Below, piece after piece: positions 7,770 through 17,033 of a stretch of 64,000 nt of DNA. The notes under the pieces are model-generated. The model ran no database searches. It saw only the letters and a program-made list of their open reading frames with translations, and had not been told where the DNA came from. Source of the DNA: Lentisphaerota bacterium (GTDB taxonomy: Bacteria; Verrucomicrobiota; Lentisphaeria; Victivallales; UBA1829); NCBI GenBank assembly GCA_015061915.1, contig SUVR01000004.1, positions 124,001 through 188,000 on the forward strand. Direction: 5' to 3'. The position numbers and the translations under genes were made by a program. Each line of letters starts with the position of its first letter. The stretch's first letter is position 1.

Positions 7770-9041
7770 ATGGACATCACAAAATTTTCCAAAGTGAAAC
7801 TGCTTGCCCTCAAGGAAGATCTGGAAAAGCAGTACGCAGACTTTCAGGCGCAGAACCTGAAACTGGATATGTCCCGTGGCAAACCCGCGGGCACGCAACT
7901 TGACCTGACCAATGGGATCCTCTTCACCCTGACAAAATATATCACTGAAGACGGTGTTGATGCCCGTAACTATGGTGGCCTCGACGGTATCCCGGAAGCA
8001 AAAAAATTGTTCTCCGGTTTGTTGGATATTCCTACAGAGAAGATCATTATCGGTGGCAATTCCAGCCTCAACCTGATGTACGATACCATGGTCCGCTTCA
8101 TGCTCTTCGGTACCGGCGGAAACACTCCCTGGTCCAAGCTGGATAAAGTCAAATTCCTCTGCCCCAGCCCCGGCTATGACCGCCATTTCGGCATCTGTGA
8201 GGATCTGGGCATCGAAATGATCACCATCCCTATGACCGAACACGGTCCCGATATGGATCTGGTGGAAAAACTGGCCGCTGAAGATCCCGCCATCAAGGGC
8301 ATCTGGTGCGTTCCCCTCTACTCCAATCCGCAGGGCATCATTTACAGCGATGAAACCGTGGACCGCCTCGGCTCGATGAAGACTGCTGCTCCCGACTTCC
8401 GTATTATGTGGGACAACGCTTACGGCGTTCATCACATCTACACCGAAAACAAGGTGAAAGACATCTTTACGGTTTGCGAACAGGCGGGCAACCCCAACCG
8501 GGTATTTTACTTCTTCTCCACCTCCAAGATCACTTTCCCCGGCGCAGGCGTGGCTCTTCTTGCCGCCAGCCCGGAAAATATCGTGGAAATCAAGAAGCAT
8601 ATGGGGATGCAGACTATCGGACACGATAAACTCAACCAGCTCCGCACGGTCACTTACCTCAAGAATCCGGAAGGCGTCCGGGATCACATGGAAAAACTGG
8701 CGGCGGAACTGCGTCCCAAGTTCGATGTCGTTCTCGAAACCCTCGATCGGGAACTGGCAGGTACCGGACTGGCAAAATGGACCAAGCCGCAGGGCGGTTA
8801 TTTTGTGGCGATTGACACCCTTCCCGGCTGCGCAAAGGCAACCGTTGCCCTGGCAAAGGCGGCAGGCGTTACAATGACCGGTGCCGGTGCTACTTTCCCG
8901 TACAAAAAAGACCCCAACGATACCAATATCCGGATCGCCCCCACCTATCCGACCTACGATGAACTGAAGATCGCGATCGCCCTCTTCTGCGTCTGTGTCA
9001 AACTGGCAGGCGTAAACAAACTTCTGGAGACGGCTGAATAA
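7770..9041 (+). CDS. PLP-dependent aminotransferase (aspartate aminotransferase, class Ic-like)
   Basis: A 423-residue fold-type I aminotransferase resembling the PF12897 group (alanine-glyoxylate or aspartate aminotransferase type). Seen in order: the N-terminal LDMSRGKPAG, ARNYGGLDGIPEAKKLF, the cofactor-phosphate loop IIGGNSSLNLMYD, PSPGYDRHF, CVPLYSNPQG, IMWDNAYGVHH and the PLP-lysine motif FFSTSKITFPGAG, with NIRIAPTYP near the end holding the substrate-binding Arg. It probably transfers amino groups between aspartate or alanine and 2-oxo acids. An oxidoreductase gene follows after 26 bases and is likely co-transcribed. Confidence 0.88.
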   Translation: MDITKFSKVKLLALKEDLEKQYADFQAQNLKLDMSRGKPAGTQLDLTNGILFTLTKYITEDGVDARNYGGLDGIPEAKKLFSGLLDIPTEKIIIGGNSSLNLMYDTMVRFMLFGTGGNTPWSKLDKVKFLCPSPGYDRHFGICEDLGIEMITIPMTEHGPDMDLVEKLAAEDPAIKGIWCVPLYSNPQGIIYSDETVDRLGSMKTAAPDFRIMWDNAYGVHHIYTENKVKDIFTVCEQAGNPNRVFYFFSTSKITFPGAGVALLAASPENIVEIKKHMGMQTIGHDKLNQLRTVTYLKNPEGVRDHMEKLAAELRPKFDVVLETLDRELAGTGLAKWTKPQGGYFVAIDTLPGCAKATVALAKAAGVTMTGAGATFPYKKDPNDTNIRIAPTYPTYDELKIAIALFCVCVKLAGVNKLLETAE

Positions 9042-9067
9042 TTTTTGATAACAAGGAGATACAAAAG

Positions 9068-10072
9068 ATGAAGAAACTCGCATTTGTCGGTTGCGCACAC
9101 ATCCATGCGCCTGCTTTCACCAACTGGACCAATGAACGCAAGGACTCCGTTGAAGTGGCGGCAGTCTGGGATCCCAACCCGGAACTGGCGGCAAAGTATG
9201 CGGAAAAACTTGGCAGCAAAGCTGTTGCTTCCGCCGATGAGATCTGGAACGATCCCTCCATCGAAGGTGTGGTCATTACTTCCGAAACCAATCTCCACGG
9301 CGAACTGGTTGCCAAAGCCGCCGCCGCCAAGAAACAGATGTTTGTCGAAAAACCCATCGGCTTCAACGCTGCTGAAGCAAAAAAGATGGCAGATGCCGTT
9401 GAACAGGCGGGCGTCATCTTCCAGACCGGTTACTTCATGCGCGGTTTCTCCGCTTTCCAGTTCATCAAGGAACAGGTCGAAGCCGGTAATTTCGGAAAGA
9501 TCACCAGAGTCCGTCACTGCAACTGCCACAGCGGCTCCCTCGGCGGCTGGTTCGATACCGACTACAGATGGATGGCGAATCCCGCCATCGCCGGCTGCGG
9601 TGCTTTCGGCGACTTGGGTACTCACTCCCTCGACATCCTTATGTGGATGTTCGGCAAGCCGCAGAAAGTCACCGGCTCCATCCACGTTCTGACCGAACGT
9701 TACGGCAAGGATTGCGATGAATACGGCGAAGCCTCCATGCTCTACAGCAACGGCATGATCGCCACTATCGCCGCCGGTTGGGTGGATTGCCTGAACCCGG
9801 TCGTGATGGAAGTCTGCGGCACGGAAGGTCATGCAGTCGTTATGTGCGATCAGGTCTACTTCACCAGCCAGAAGGTGGAAGGCTCCGACTTCTCCAAGCC
9901 GGTCGAAAACCTCCCCGCTCCCCTGCCCCACGCATTCAACCTCTTCCTCGATGCCTTCATCGACGGCAAGGATGTCCCGCTGGTCAATGTGCAGGATGCT
10001 GCCGACCGCAACCTGGTTATGGAAGCCATCTACCAGGGTGCAAAGGAAGACCGCTGGGTCACCATCGGCTGA
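9068..10072 (+). CDS. Gfo/Idh/MocA-family NAD(P)-dependent oxidoreductase
   Basis: A 334-residue oxidoreductase with an N-terminal Rossmann segment KKLAFVGCAHIHAPAF. The first loop is GCAHIH rather than the classic GxGxxG. The EKPIGFNAAEAK motif (catalytic-domain Lys in EKP) is at about 97, the C-terminal alpha/beta domain starts with the GKITRVRH strand, and CGAFGDLGTHSLDILMW carries the conserved GxHxxD/W site. Such enzymes oxidise or epimerise sugars and inositols. The strong AAGGAG ribosome binding site lies ten bases before the ATG. A terminator at 10097-10125 ends the operon. Confidence 0.88.
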   Translation: MKKLAFVGCAHIHAPAFTNWTNERKDSVEVAAVWDPNPELAAKYAEKLGSKAVASADEIWNDPSIEGVVITSETNLHGELVAKAAAAKKQMFVEKPIGFNAAEAKKMADAVEQAGVIFQTGYFMRGFSAFQFIKEQVEAGNFGKITRVRHCNCHSGSLGGWFDTDYRWMANPAIAGCGAFGDLGTHSLDILMWMFGKPQKVTGSIHVLTERYGKDCDEYGEASMLYSNGMIATIAAGWVDCLNPVVMEVCGTEGHAVVMCDQVYFTSQKVEGSDFSKPVENLPAPLPHAFNLFLDAFIDGKDVPLVNVQDAADRNLVMEAIYQGAKEDRWVTIG

Positions 10073-10096
10073 TCCCGCTTTCAACGGCACAAAAAG

Positions 10097-10125
10097 AAGC
10101 ACGGTTTTTACGCCGTGCTTTTTTT
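10097..10125 (+). terminator. Intrinsic terminator after oxidoreductase gene
   Basis: AAGCACGG (10097-10104), eight-base loop, CCGTGCTT (10113-10120), then TTTTT. Confidence 0.85.
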
Positions 10126-10168
10126 GTCTCTTTTTCTGTCATCCGGATCGAAGAAATGCGGGGGGACA

Positions 10169-10558
10169 GGGAAGTGCGTTCCCGTCCGAGTTGTCCGAAT
10201 CATACGGCAAATAAATCCCCCTGTGCCGCAATGAAACGAAGTTGAGTTGGGCGGCACAATGAAAACACCCCTTTGAGGTGAAACAAAAAAAAACCGTGCG
10301 GCAAGCGAGCTTGCGAAGCTGCTTGTCCCACCATAGCTTCAGCAACGGCGGAAGCGGCACAATTAAAACACCCCTTTGAGGTGAAACAAAACCCCCTGTG
10401 CCGCAAACAAGCGAAGCGCAGTTGAGCGGCACAATTAAAACACCCCTTTGGGGTGCTCCCCCTTACCCCCATACTGCGATCAGTCGCCCGTCAAAAACAG
10501 ACCCGTCCGGATCACCGGGGAACGTTTCCCCGGCGACATAAAGGAACAGCGCGTCAAA
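10169..10558 (-). repeat. Composite hairpin-array repeat element, copy A
   Basis: A 390-base intergenic element that recurs in opposite orientation at 25481-25995. One end (10488-10558) carries a 60-base block identical to the other copy, including the perfect hairpin CCGGGGAAACGTTCCCCGG. The other end (10169-10200) carries a block beginning GGGAAGTGC and ending TTGTCCGAAT. Between them are two 35-base and one 65-base modules, each bounded by GTGCCGC and GCGGCAC, separated by linkers with CACCCCTTTGAGGTG-type hairpins. Open frames across it have no ribosome binding site and appear on both strands, so I read it as non-coding. It fills most of the gap between 10126 and the next gene. Confidence 0.85.
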
Positions 10559-10584
10559 CAAAAAGAGGAAAAAAAAGGAATAAA

Positions 10585-11367
10585 TCAGTCTTTTTTGCCG
10601 GCAAGGGAATGGATACTGCGGCTGATCATCTCATAGAGTTCGGCCCATTCCGGATGGTCGGCAAGACAACGCTTATGCTCGGTGATGATGTTCTCATCAT
10701 ACCGGATCGCAGGTCCAGTCTGGGCGGCAGCCGGTTCCAAGTCGTGTACCTTACTGGACGTCTCATCGATCAGCGGCAGCAGATCATCGAAATCCAGCCC
10801 CTTCTCCCGGAGGAGTTCGGAGGCAATGGAAAACATATGATTGGAAAAGTTATTGGCAAAGACAGCAGCAATATGAATGGACTTGCGCTGCTCGGATGTC
10901 ACAACACGCACCCGTTTGGAGATGGCAGTTGCCACCCGCTTCAGCTTCTTGAGCGTTCCCGCAGATTCCGCCTCAATAAACAGTGGGATGGAACTGAAAT
11001 CCAGATCCCGCTTCAGGCTCAGGGTCTGCAGGGGATAAAGCACCCCCCGGTGCTGGGCATAAGGTGCCAGAGAATCCAGGGGCATACTTCCAGCCGTATG
11101 GCAGACCGGAGTCGTCCCGAAGTGGATCTGACGCCATACACCTTCCGCCACGGAATCGCGCAGTGCGGAGATGATCAGATCCGCCTGATCCGCCTTGATC
11201 TCGCTGGGATCATCCGTGTAATCGGCGCCCCCGATCCGTTCCGCCAGACGGGCGGCATGGTCCATCTTCCGGCTGTAGATCTGGGTAAATTGAAAACCCG
11301 CCCGGAACAGAGCAGTTCCGAGCTGGGTTGCGGCATTTCCGCTGCCGAGCAGGATCAGTTTCTGCAT
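10585..11367 (-). CDS. Rossmann-fold/DUF2520 protein
   Basis: A 260-residue protein with an N-terminal NADP-type Rossmann motif (LILLGSGNAATQLGTAL) and a C-terminal helical DUF2520 domain containing the family pattern VFANNFSNHMFSIASELL. It resembles F420-dependent oxidoreductase/ketopantoate-reductase-like proteins; the substrate is unknown. The start at 11367 is chosen because the cyclophilin gene ends at 11372, leaving four bases; a longer frame up to 11481 would overlap cyclophilin. Probably co-transcribed with cyclophilin. Confidence 0.85.
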   Translation of the reverse strand: MQKLILLGSGNAATQLGTALFRAGFQFTQIYSRKMDHAARLAERIGGADYTDDPSEIKADQADLIISALRDSVAEGVWRQIHFGTTPVCHTAGSMPLDSLAPYAQHRGVLYPLQTLSLKRDLDFSSIPLFIEAESAGTLKKLKRVATAISKRVRVVTSEQRKSIHIAAVFANNFSNHMFSIASELLREKGLDFDDLLPLIDETSSKVHDLEPAAAQTGPAIRYDENIITEHKRCLADHPEWAELYEMISRSIHSLAGKKD

Positions 11368-11371
11368 AGGG

Positions 11372-11875
11372 TCATGCACGCTTGACACTGATGATACGGA
11401 CTTCGTCCACCGGAACGTCCTGGTGGAAACCGCGACTGGTCGTGCGGACCGCTTCGATCTGTTTGACCACATCCATACCATCTGTCACCTGCCCGAAAAC
11501 GCAGTATCCGAACATGGAGGGAGTGGGAGCGCGGAAGTCGAGGAAATCGTTATCCGCCACATTGATGAAGAACTGGCTGGTCGCACTGTCCACCACATTG
11601 GTCCGTGCCATGGCAATGGTGCCGATCTTATTGGAAAGTTTGTTGCCGGCTTCATTCTTGATGGGAGCATTGGTCTTTTTCTGGCTCATACCGAAATCCA
11701 TACCGCCGCCCTGAATCATAAAACCGGGGATCACGCGGTGAAAGATGGTGCCGTCATAAAACGCCGCATCCACATATTTCAGGAAGTTTTCAACAGTAAT
11801 GGGAGCTTCCTTTTCAAAGAGTTCGATCGTGATCGTACCAAGCGATGTTTCCATTTTGACAACAGGGTTTGCCAT
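11372..11875 (-). CDS. Cyclophilin-type peptidyl-prolyl cis-trans isomerase
   Basis: A 167-residue single-domain cyclophilin without signal peptide, so cytoplasmic. It shows [25 protein letters not shown], the catalytic-arginine motif [31 protein letters not shown] and FGYCVFGQV. It catalyses proline isomerisation in protein folding. It lies 24 bases downstream of ptsI. Confidence 0.93.
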   Translation of the reverse strand: MANPVVKMETSLGTITIELFEKEAPITVENFLKYVDAAFYDGTIFHRVIPGFMIQGGGMDFGMSQKKTNAPIKNEAGNKLSNKIGTIAMARTNVVDSATSQFFINVADNDFLDFRAPTPSMFGYCVFGQVTDGMDVVKQIEAVRTTSRGFHQDVPVDEVRIISVKRA

Positions 11876-11899
11876 GATTTCAATATCCTTCTGTTCGGG

Positions 11900-13735
11900 T
11901 TAAAAACCTTTATTCATTTTTGCGATCGAGGGAGCGATCCGGGCGATCAGTTCCTTGCAGCGGCTTGCCGTGTAGGCAGAGTTTGCTTCTCTGCGGACAT
12001 CCTTCACCAGCGATTCCGCCTCACGCATGGATAGTCTGCGGATGATCCGTCTGACCGGAGGCAGAGCACCGGGACTCATACTCAATTCCTGTACGCCCAA
12101 ACCAACCAGCAGCGGGGTAAACAGGGGATCGCCTGCAAGTTCCCCGCAGCAGCTGATCCAGATCTGATTTTCCCGTGCCGCCCCGGCTGCTGCCGCAATC
12201 AATTCGATCACAGCAGGGTGCATGGGGTTGTAAAGCTTTGCGACCTTTTCATTGCTCCGGTCAACTGCCAGCGTATACTGAACCAGGTCATTACTGCCAA
12301 TGGAGAAGAAGTCCGCTTTCTTTGCCAACTGATCTGCGATCAAAGCGGCGGAGGGGATCTCGATCATGATCCCGATATCCATATCATCATTAAAACTCAG
12401 ATCCCGCTCCCGCAATTCATCCTTCAGCTGTTCCAGCAGGTTCAGCAAGCCGTCCAGTTCTTCAACACTTGACACCATCGGGAACAGGATCTTGATGTCG
12501 CCATAAACACCAGCCCGAAGCAACGCCCGCAACTGATTCTTCAGCAGTTCAGGACGACTGAGACCAAGCCGGATCGCACGCATCCCCAAAAACGGGTTGG
12601 GTTCTTTCGGCAGGGAAATGGCTGCATCGAACTTATCTCCCCCCACATCCAATGTCCGGATGATAATCGGCTGTCCGGGCATACTTTCCGCCAGCGTTTT
12701 ATAGACCTGAAATTGCGTTTCTTCGTCCGGCAGGACCGGTTTGTTCATAAAAAGATATTCTGTCCGGAAAAGCCCGATCCCTTCCGCACAACTTTTGCGG
12801 ATTTCCTCAATTCCATCAATTCCCTCCACATTTGCCATCAACTGGATCACATAACCATCCGTTGTTTCAGCCAACATCCGGTTTTCTTTTTCCAGCTCCG
12901 AGAGCAACCGTTCCTGGCGACAGAGTTTCTCTGTATAAAACTCAATTGTCTCCGGGTTCGGATGAATGATGACCATCCCCAGATAGCCGTCAATGATGAC
13001 CTTATCGCCATCGGTCAACCGTTCAAAGATCCGGCGCATACCGACAACTGCGGGAATTTTCATAGAGCGGGCGAGGATTGCGGTATGGGATGTGGGACTT
13101 CCCGTTTCGATAGCAAATCCGATCACGTGGGAACGATCCAGCGTTGCGGTATCGGAAGGAGTCAAATCCCGTGCGATCACAATTACCGGTTCCGAAAAGG
13201 ATGCGACCTTTTTCTTATCCGCCAGTCCATCCAGATGAGCAAGGATTCTGTTTGCCACATCCTGAATATCTGCCGCCCGCTCCCGGAGATACTGGTCCGG
13301 CATACTGGACATGGCAGAAATATAACGTTCAATCGTCTGCTTGAAAGCGGTTCTTGCGGAAAGCAATTTTTTCTGAATCAGACTGATCACTTCTGTGCTG
13401 AGCATCCGGTCGTCAACGATCAGCAGATGGGCATCAAAGATTGCCGCCTCGCGTTCATCCAGAGAATCACGGAGCGTGGATTGCAAGTCCTTGATCTCGT
13501 TACGGGTCTGCTCCAGAGATTGTCTGAAAAGTTCAATTTCCGTTTCGATATTTTCCGGCAAGATCAAAACAGACTCGTTGGAAACGATATGTTTTTCCTG
13601 AGAACCGGAAAGATAGACCGGCGCAATGGCAATCCCCGGCGATGCCGGAATTCCATGGAAGAGGATTTCTTTTTTTTCGGAGACCATTTGCAATGATCCA
13701 CCGATCACGCTCTGTTCATTCTTCATCGAATCCAC
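11900..13735 (-). CDS. ptsI: PTS enzyme I (phosphoenolpyruvate-protein phosphotransferase)
   Basis: A 611-residue enzyme I, which passes phosphate from PEP to HPr. The N-terminal domain contains the phosphohistidine motif GSPTSHTAILARS. The PEP-binding C-terminal barrel shows LFRTEYLFM, RTLDVGGDK, NPFLGMRAIRL, MIEIPSA, DFFSIGSNDLVQY and ISCCGELAGD with the catalytic Cys. I chose a GTG start at 13735 because GGAGGAG lies ten bases upstream. ATG 13726 or 13687 are alternatives. It overlaps the HPr gene by 20 bases. No enzyme II gene is in the window. Confidence 0.92.
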   Translation of the reverse strand: MDSMKNEQSVIGGSLQMVSEKKEILFHGIPASPGIAIAPVYLSGSQEKHIVSNESVLILPENIETEIELFRQSLEQTRNEIKDLQSTLRDSLDEREAAIFDAHLLIVDDRMLSTEVISLIQKKLLSARTAFKQTIERYISAMSSMPDQYLRERAADIQDVANRILAHLDGLADKKKVASFSEPVIVIARDLTPSDTATLDRSHVIGFAIETGSPTSHTAILARSMKIPAVVGMRRIFERLTDGDKVIIDGYLGMVIIHPNPETIEFYTEKLCRQERLLSELEKENRMLAETTDGYVIQLMANVEGIDGIEEIRKSCAEGIGLFRTEYLFMNKPVLPDEETQFQVYKTLAESMPGQPIIIRTLDVGGDKFDAAISLPKEPNPFLGMRAIRLGLSRPELLKNQLRALLRAGVYGDIKILFPMVSSVEELDGLLNLLEQLKDELRERDLSFNDDMDIGIMIEIPSAALIADQLAKKADFFSIGSNDLVQYTLAVDRSNEKVAKLYNPMHPAVIELIAAAAGAARENQIWISCCGELAGDPLFTPLLVGLGVQELSMSPGALPPVRRIIRRLSMREAESLVKDVRREANSAYTASRCKELIARIAPSIAKMNKGF

Positions 13736-14003
13736 GATTGATCAGCTCCTCCAGCGCAGCCATAGCAGCTTCACAATCTGCGCCACTGATTTCGATTCGC
13801 AAAGTCGTGCCTTTCGGGGCAGCCAGCATCAGCATCCCCATAACGCTTTTGCCATCAGCACACTGGTTGGAAGACATATTCCGGACATTGATGTCTGATT
13901 CAAAGGTGAGCGCCGTTTGCACAAAAATAGAAGCCGGTCTGACATGAAGACCGTTCGTATTTTGTAAAACCAGTTCTTTTTTCAAAGACTTAATGCTGCT
14001 CAT
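13716..14003 (-). CDS. ptsH: Phosphocarrier protein HPr
   Basis: A 95-residue HPr with the active-site histidine in NTNGLHVRPASIFV (about residue 21) and the regulatory serine region GKSVMGMLML, which in many bacteria is phosphorylated by HPr kinase. Length is slightly above the usual 85-90. It is first in an operon with ptsI, read from the promoter at 14060-14088. Without enzyme II genes nearby it may work mainly in regulation (PTS-Ntr-like) or with EIIs elsewhere. Confidence 0.92.
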   Translation of the reverse strand: MSSIKSLKKELVLQNTNGLHVRPASIFVQTALTFESDINVRNMSSNQCADGKSVMGMLMLAAPKGTTLRIEISGADCEAAMAALEELINRGFDEE

Positions 14004-14059
14004 TATCGCCGTTTCCTGTTGTGTATGATGTGCATTACAACTTCCGCTTGCTTTATTAT

Positions 14060-14088
14060 AATATACATCCGGAAACGGGATTTTTCAA
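14060..14088 (-). promoter_or_regulatory. ptsH-ptsI promoter
   Basis: TTGAAA (14083-14088), 17 bases beginning AATCCCGTTT, TATATT (14060-14065), reading leftwards. The rest of the gap to 14297 is AT-rich and shows no further feature I can support. Confidence 0.7.
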
Positions 14089-14297
14089 GGCGGCAAAACG
14101 GTACAATCCGGTAAACGCCCTTTTTATCGTGCGAAAAACCTGCTTGTTTTTCGGGAAAACTTACTTGTTTTCTTTCAAGTTACAAAAAAGCAAAAATTTT
14201 TCTGACTTTTTTGAAAAAAATATTTTACATCCCGGCAAAAAAAGTCATCGAAGCTACACAATAAAATCGCAAAAGAATTTGAAAATTAACCGGTTGT

Positions 14298-14852
14298 TTA
14301 TTGCGTGACTCGCTTGAAACCGCACATTTTCAACAGTGCATCCTGTTCGGGCATAACCTGCATTTCAAAAATTGCGGTATCACCACCATCAACAACCTTT
14401 TCGACAAGGTCTGCATTGATCCTGACCAGCCTTGTTTTTCCGTCATCCGTTGGAAAGATTGTAAAAGAACACGGCAGGATCGCAGAAATACTGCGCCGGC
14501 GCTCCGTATTCAACAGCCGTTTTGCATACTCTTTATGACATAACTTAAACACAGTGATGTTTCCGGGGAGTTGGCAATATTCCCGTGTAACACTCCAGCC
14601 CGGAAGTGCAGCGCCCTGTTTTTCAAAAAGCGCAACCGCTTCCTCATAAGACAATTCAGTTTCATAAGTCAGGAGCAAATTATTCTGCAAATACCGTTCA
14701 CAGGAGCCGGCAATATTGTTCCGGACAAACAAAAAAGCAAAAATGGCAAACAGCGTTCCACCGCACACCATTCCGATCAATAATATACACAGCTCCCGTT
14801 TCCAGGAGATATTTTTTTTATGTTCACTCACCGAATCGGTTTCACGCTCCAT
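14298..14852 (-). CDS. Membrane-anchored DUF302-domain protein
   Basis: A 184-residue protein with one N-terminal membrane helix at about 19-43 (ELCILLIGMVCGGTLFAIFA), followed by a DUF302-like domain. The domain signature is seen in ITVFKLCHKEYAKRLLNTE, ILPCSFTIFPTDDGKTRLVRIN. In the family a Cys and the LPC segment line a putative ligand pocket; the function is unknown. The domain should face the periplasm. It follows the MarC-like gene by 13 bases and is probably co-transcribed with it. Confidence 0.75.
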   Translation of the reverse strand: MERETDSVSEHKKNISWKRELCILLIGMVCGGTLFAIFAFLFVRNNIAGSCERYLQNNLLLTYETELSYEEAVALFEKQGAALPGWSVTREYCQLPGNITVFKLCHKEYAKRLLNTERRRSISAILPCSFTIFPTDDGKTRLVRINADLVEKVVDGGDTAIFEMQVMPEQDALLKMCGFKRVTQ

Positions 14853-14865
14853 TGCATTTACCCTC

Positions 14866-15480
14866 TTACTGTAACCAGAAACCTTTTGCTCCGGTAAAGA
14901 TCATTTCCGCAGCAAGGGCGGATAAAATCAAACCGGTAAGTTTACTCAAAATAACGATCCCCTGATGTTTCAGAATCTTTTGCAGAAAATCCGAACCGCG
15001 CAGAATAAAAAACAGGGCGGTGTGAGCAAGGAGCAGTCCGCCGGTATAGATCAGCAGCGAACAGATCGAATTTGCATCTGCACCGAAAATCATCAAAGCA
15101 CCGGTCGTGGCAGGTCCAACCGTTACCGGGATGGCAAGCGGCACCACTGCAATGTCAGATTCCACTTCCGATGATTTATTTTTGACCTTTTCGGCTGCAC
15201 CGCCGACCAGTTGGATCGCAGACAGGAAAAGAAGCACACCGCCGCCGATCCGGAAGGCGTTCAGGGTAATTCCAAAAACATAGAAGATCCATCTGCCAAA
15301 CAGCAGGATCACCATACAGGCGATCAATGCCGCTGTAACAACCTTCCATGCGAGCAGTCTGCGTTTTTCCGAAGAATAATCCTTCGTGACCGAAAGGAAC
15401 ATAGACAGCACAAAGAACGGTGTCAGCAGAAAAAAGAATTTCAGCGAGACACTGATCAGATCGGACACATAATGCAACAT
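14866..15480 (-). CDS. MarC-family inner-membrane protein (second copy)
   Basis: A 204-residue six-helix membrane protein of the MarC family. It shows FFLLTPFFVLSMFLSVT in the first helix and the family motif DIAVVPLAIPVTVGPATTGALMI in the middle. It is clearly divergent from the MarC-like protein at 6094-6714, so this is not a recent duplication. It lies 31 bases after the TPR-protein gene and 13 before the DUF302 gene. Confidence 0.9.
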   Translation of the reverse strand: MLHYVSDLISVSLKFFFLLTPFFVLSMFLSVTKDYSSEKRRLLAWKVVTAALIACMVILLFGRWIFYVFGITLNAFRIGGGVLLFLSAIQLVGGAAEKVKNKSSEVESDIAVVPLAIPVTVGPATTGALMIFGADANSICSLLIYTGGLLLAHTALFFILRGSDFLQKILKHQGIVILSKLTGLILSALAAEMIFTGAKGFWLQ

Positions 15481-15511
15481 CGTTCCGACTCCGTATCTTA
15501 ATTAAAGCATT

Positions 15512-16897
15512 TTATTTGTTGTAATTTGCAGCCACCCGGTCCTTCACATCCCGGAATGTGATATCAGCAGAGTAGATCTGCTTGAAGCAGGAGAAGGCAT
15601 CTTCTTTCTTACCCATCGCTTCATAGGTCAAGCCGAGGCTGTAAAGAGTTTCCAGCTTCTGTTCATCAGCACCCAGCATATCTTTAAGCGCAGAAAGATA
15701 CTGCTCAACAGCCATATCATACTGACCCTTCGCCTGGAAACAGCGTCCCATATAAACAATAGCAGTAACGCGTTTCTGGGGGTGTCTCTGCGCCAGCTGG
15801 AACTGTTCCAGCGCATCATCAACACGAGTTCCCTGCCAGTAAAGTTCAGCAAGCTCGAAGCGGAGCTGGAGGTCGTTGGGATACTGCCGGACACGGTCTT
15901 CGCAGCGACCGAGCCGGTAGTTGTAAATTTCTTCTTCCTGTTCCTTGATATCTTCTTCTGTGCAGCCGGAGGCATGCATCGCTTCGAGGTTCTTCGTTGC
16001 GATACCCACATTGGCTTTTTCGATTGCTTTATCGATAGAGGGGTCAAGGGTCCCCATCTTTTCAACGATCCAGTTATAATGCTCCAATGCTTTCTCGAAC
16101 TGCTCCAAACGCATATAGTATTCAGTGAGTTTTCTGCGGTAGTCAATGGAGTCCGCTTCAGGTGCGCCGGAAGCGATCTTTTCTTCTGCGGCTGCGATTT
16201 CCGCCTGGATATCTTCCTCAAGCCGGATGATCTTGTCACCGGCAGATTTCGGATCGGCATTTTCGCGTTTCTGAATGGTGCTGCCCTGACCTTCGTCTTT
16301 GCTCCAGGTACTCGTCATCGTTGCCAGAGCTGCTGCCTCGCGGACCTTTGCCTGCAGTTCAAGGCTGTCCGGATGAAGGTCTGCAAGTTTCTGACGGATT
16401 TTCAGGACATTGTTGCCGTCTTTGACTTTTTCATAAAGTTCGCAAAGTTTGTTCAGATTCTGTTCATTCGCCGGTTCTGTTTCACGGATGATTTCCAATG
16501 CTTCGATTGCAATAAAGTGTGCTTCGGCAACTTTTGCTGCATCTGCCAATGTGTTCAGAGCTGCAGAGGAGTAGAGATAAATGGCAAGTGCTTCTTCAAT
16601 ATCGCTCATCGCTGCTTTCGGATTTTTAGACATAGTGCCTTTGGCCCGAACCAAAAACTTACCGGCCTTGAGCTGTCCCAGGAACTTCTTGAAACCACCC
16701 ATAGCATCGCTGTAGTTACGTTCAGCAGTACGGAGAGCTTCCCGTGCCTCCATAAAACCGGGTTCACGCTGAACAACAAACTTCAAAAGCTCGATAGCAT
16801 ATTTGACATTGTTTTTATTGAGCTCATTCTGCCCCTTCTGAAACTGAGTGCGCAGATTCGTGGATACATCTTTTAAACTTTTCTTTTCGATTGCCAT
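15512..16897 (-). CDS. Cytoplasmic tetratricopeptide-repeat protein
   Basis: A 461-residue, highly charged helical protein with TPR-like repeats through its length (for example EQFEKALEHYNWI, DDALEQFQLAQRHP, GQYDMAVEQYLSAL, GKKEDAFSCFKQI). It has no signal peptide. Residues 1-40 are amphipathic and rich in Lys/Gln. It should act as a protein-interaction scaffold; the partner is unknown. The start at 16897 (MAIEKK) is chosen over an upstream ATG at 16927 because the extra ten residues are not typical of a protein start. Similar proteins are frequent in the PVC superphylum. Confidence 0.85.
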   Translation of the reverse strand: MAIEKKSLKDVSTNLRTQFQKGQNELNKNNVKYAIELLKFVVQREPGFMEAREALRTAERNYSDAMGGFKKFLGQLKAGKFLVRAKGTMSKNPKAAMSDIEEALAIYLYSSAALNTLADAAKVAEAHFIAIEALEIIRETEPANEQNLNKLCELYEKVKDGNNVLKIRQKLADLHPDSLELQAKVREAAALATMTSTWSKDEGQGSTIQKRENADPKSAGDKIIRLEEDIQAEIAAAEEKIASGAPEADSIDYRRKLTEYYMRLEQFEKALEHYNWIVEKMGTLDPSIDKAIEKANVGIATKNLEAMHASGCTEEDIKEQEEEIYNYRLGRCEDRVRQYPNDLQLRFELAELYWQGTRVDDALEQFQLAQRHPQKRVTAIVYMGRCFQAKGQYDMAVEQYLSALKDMLGADEQKLETLYSLGLTYEAMGKKEDAFSCFKQIYSADITFRDVKDRVAANYNK

Positions 16898-17033
16898 GTT
16901 CGGACTCCAACAGTTGTATTTTTGCAAAAATGCAGTATATTATTTGATGCGGATATATTAACAGCACTTTCGCCTTATTGCAAGCGTTGTTTTATATTTT
17001 TTTGAAAAAATTTCAAGCTTTCAGGTGGTTTTA

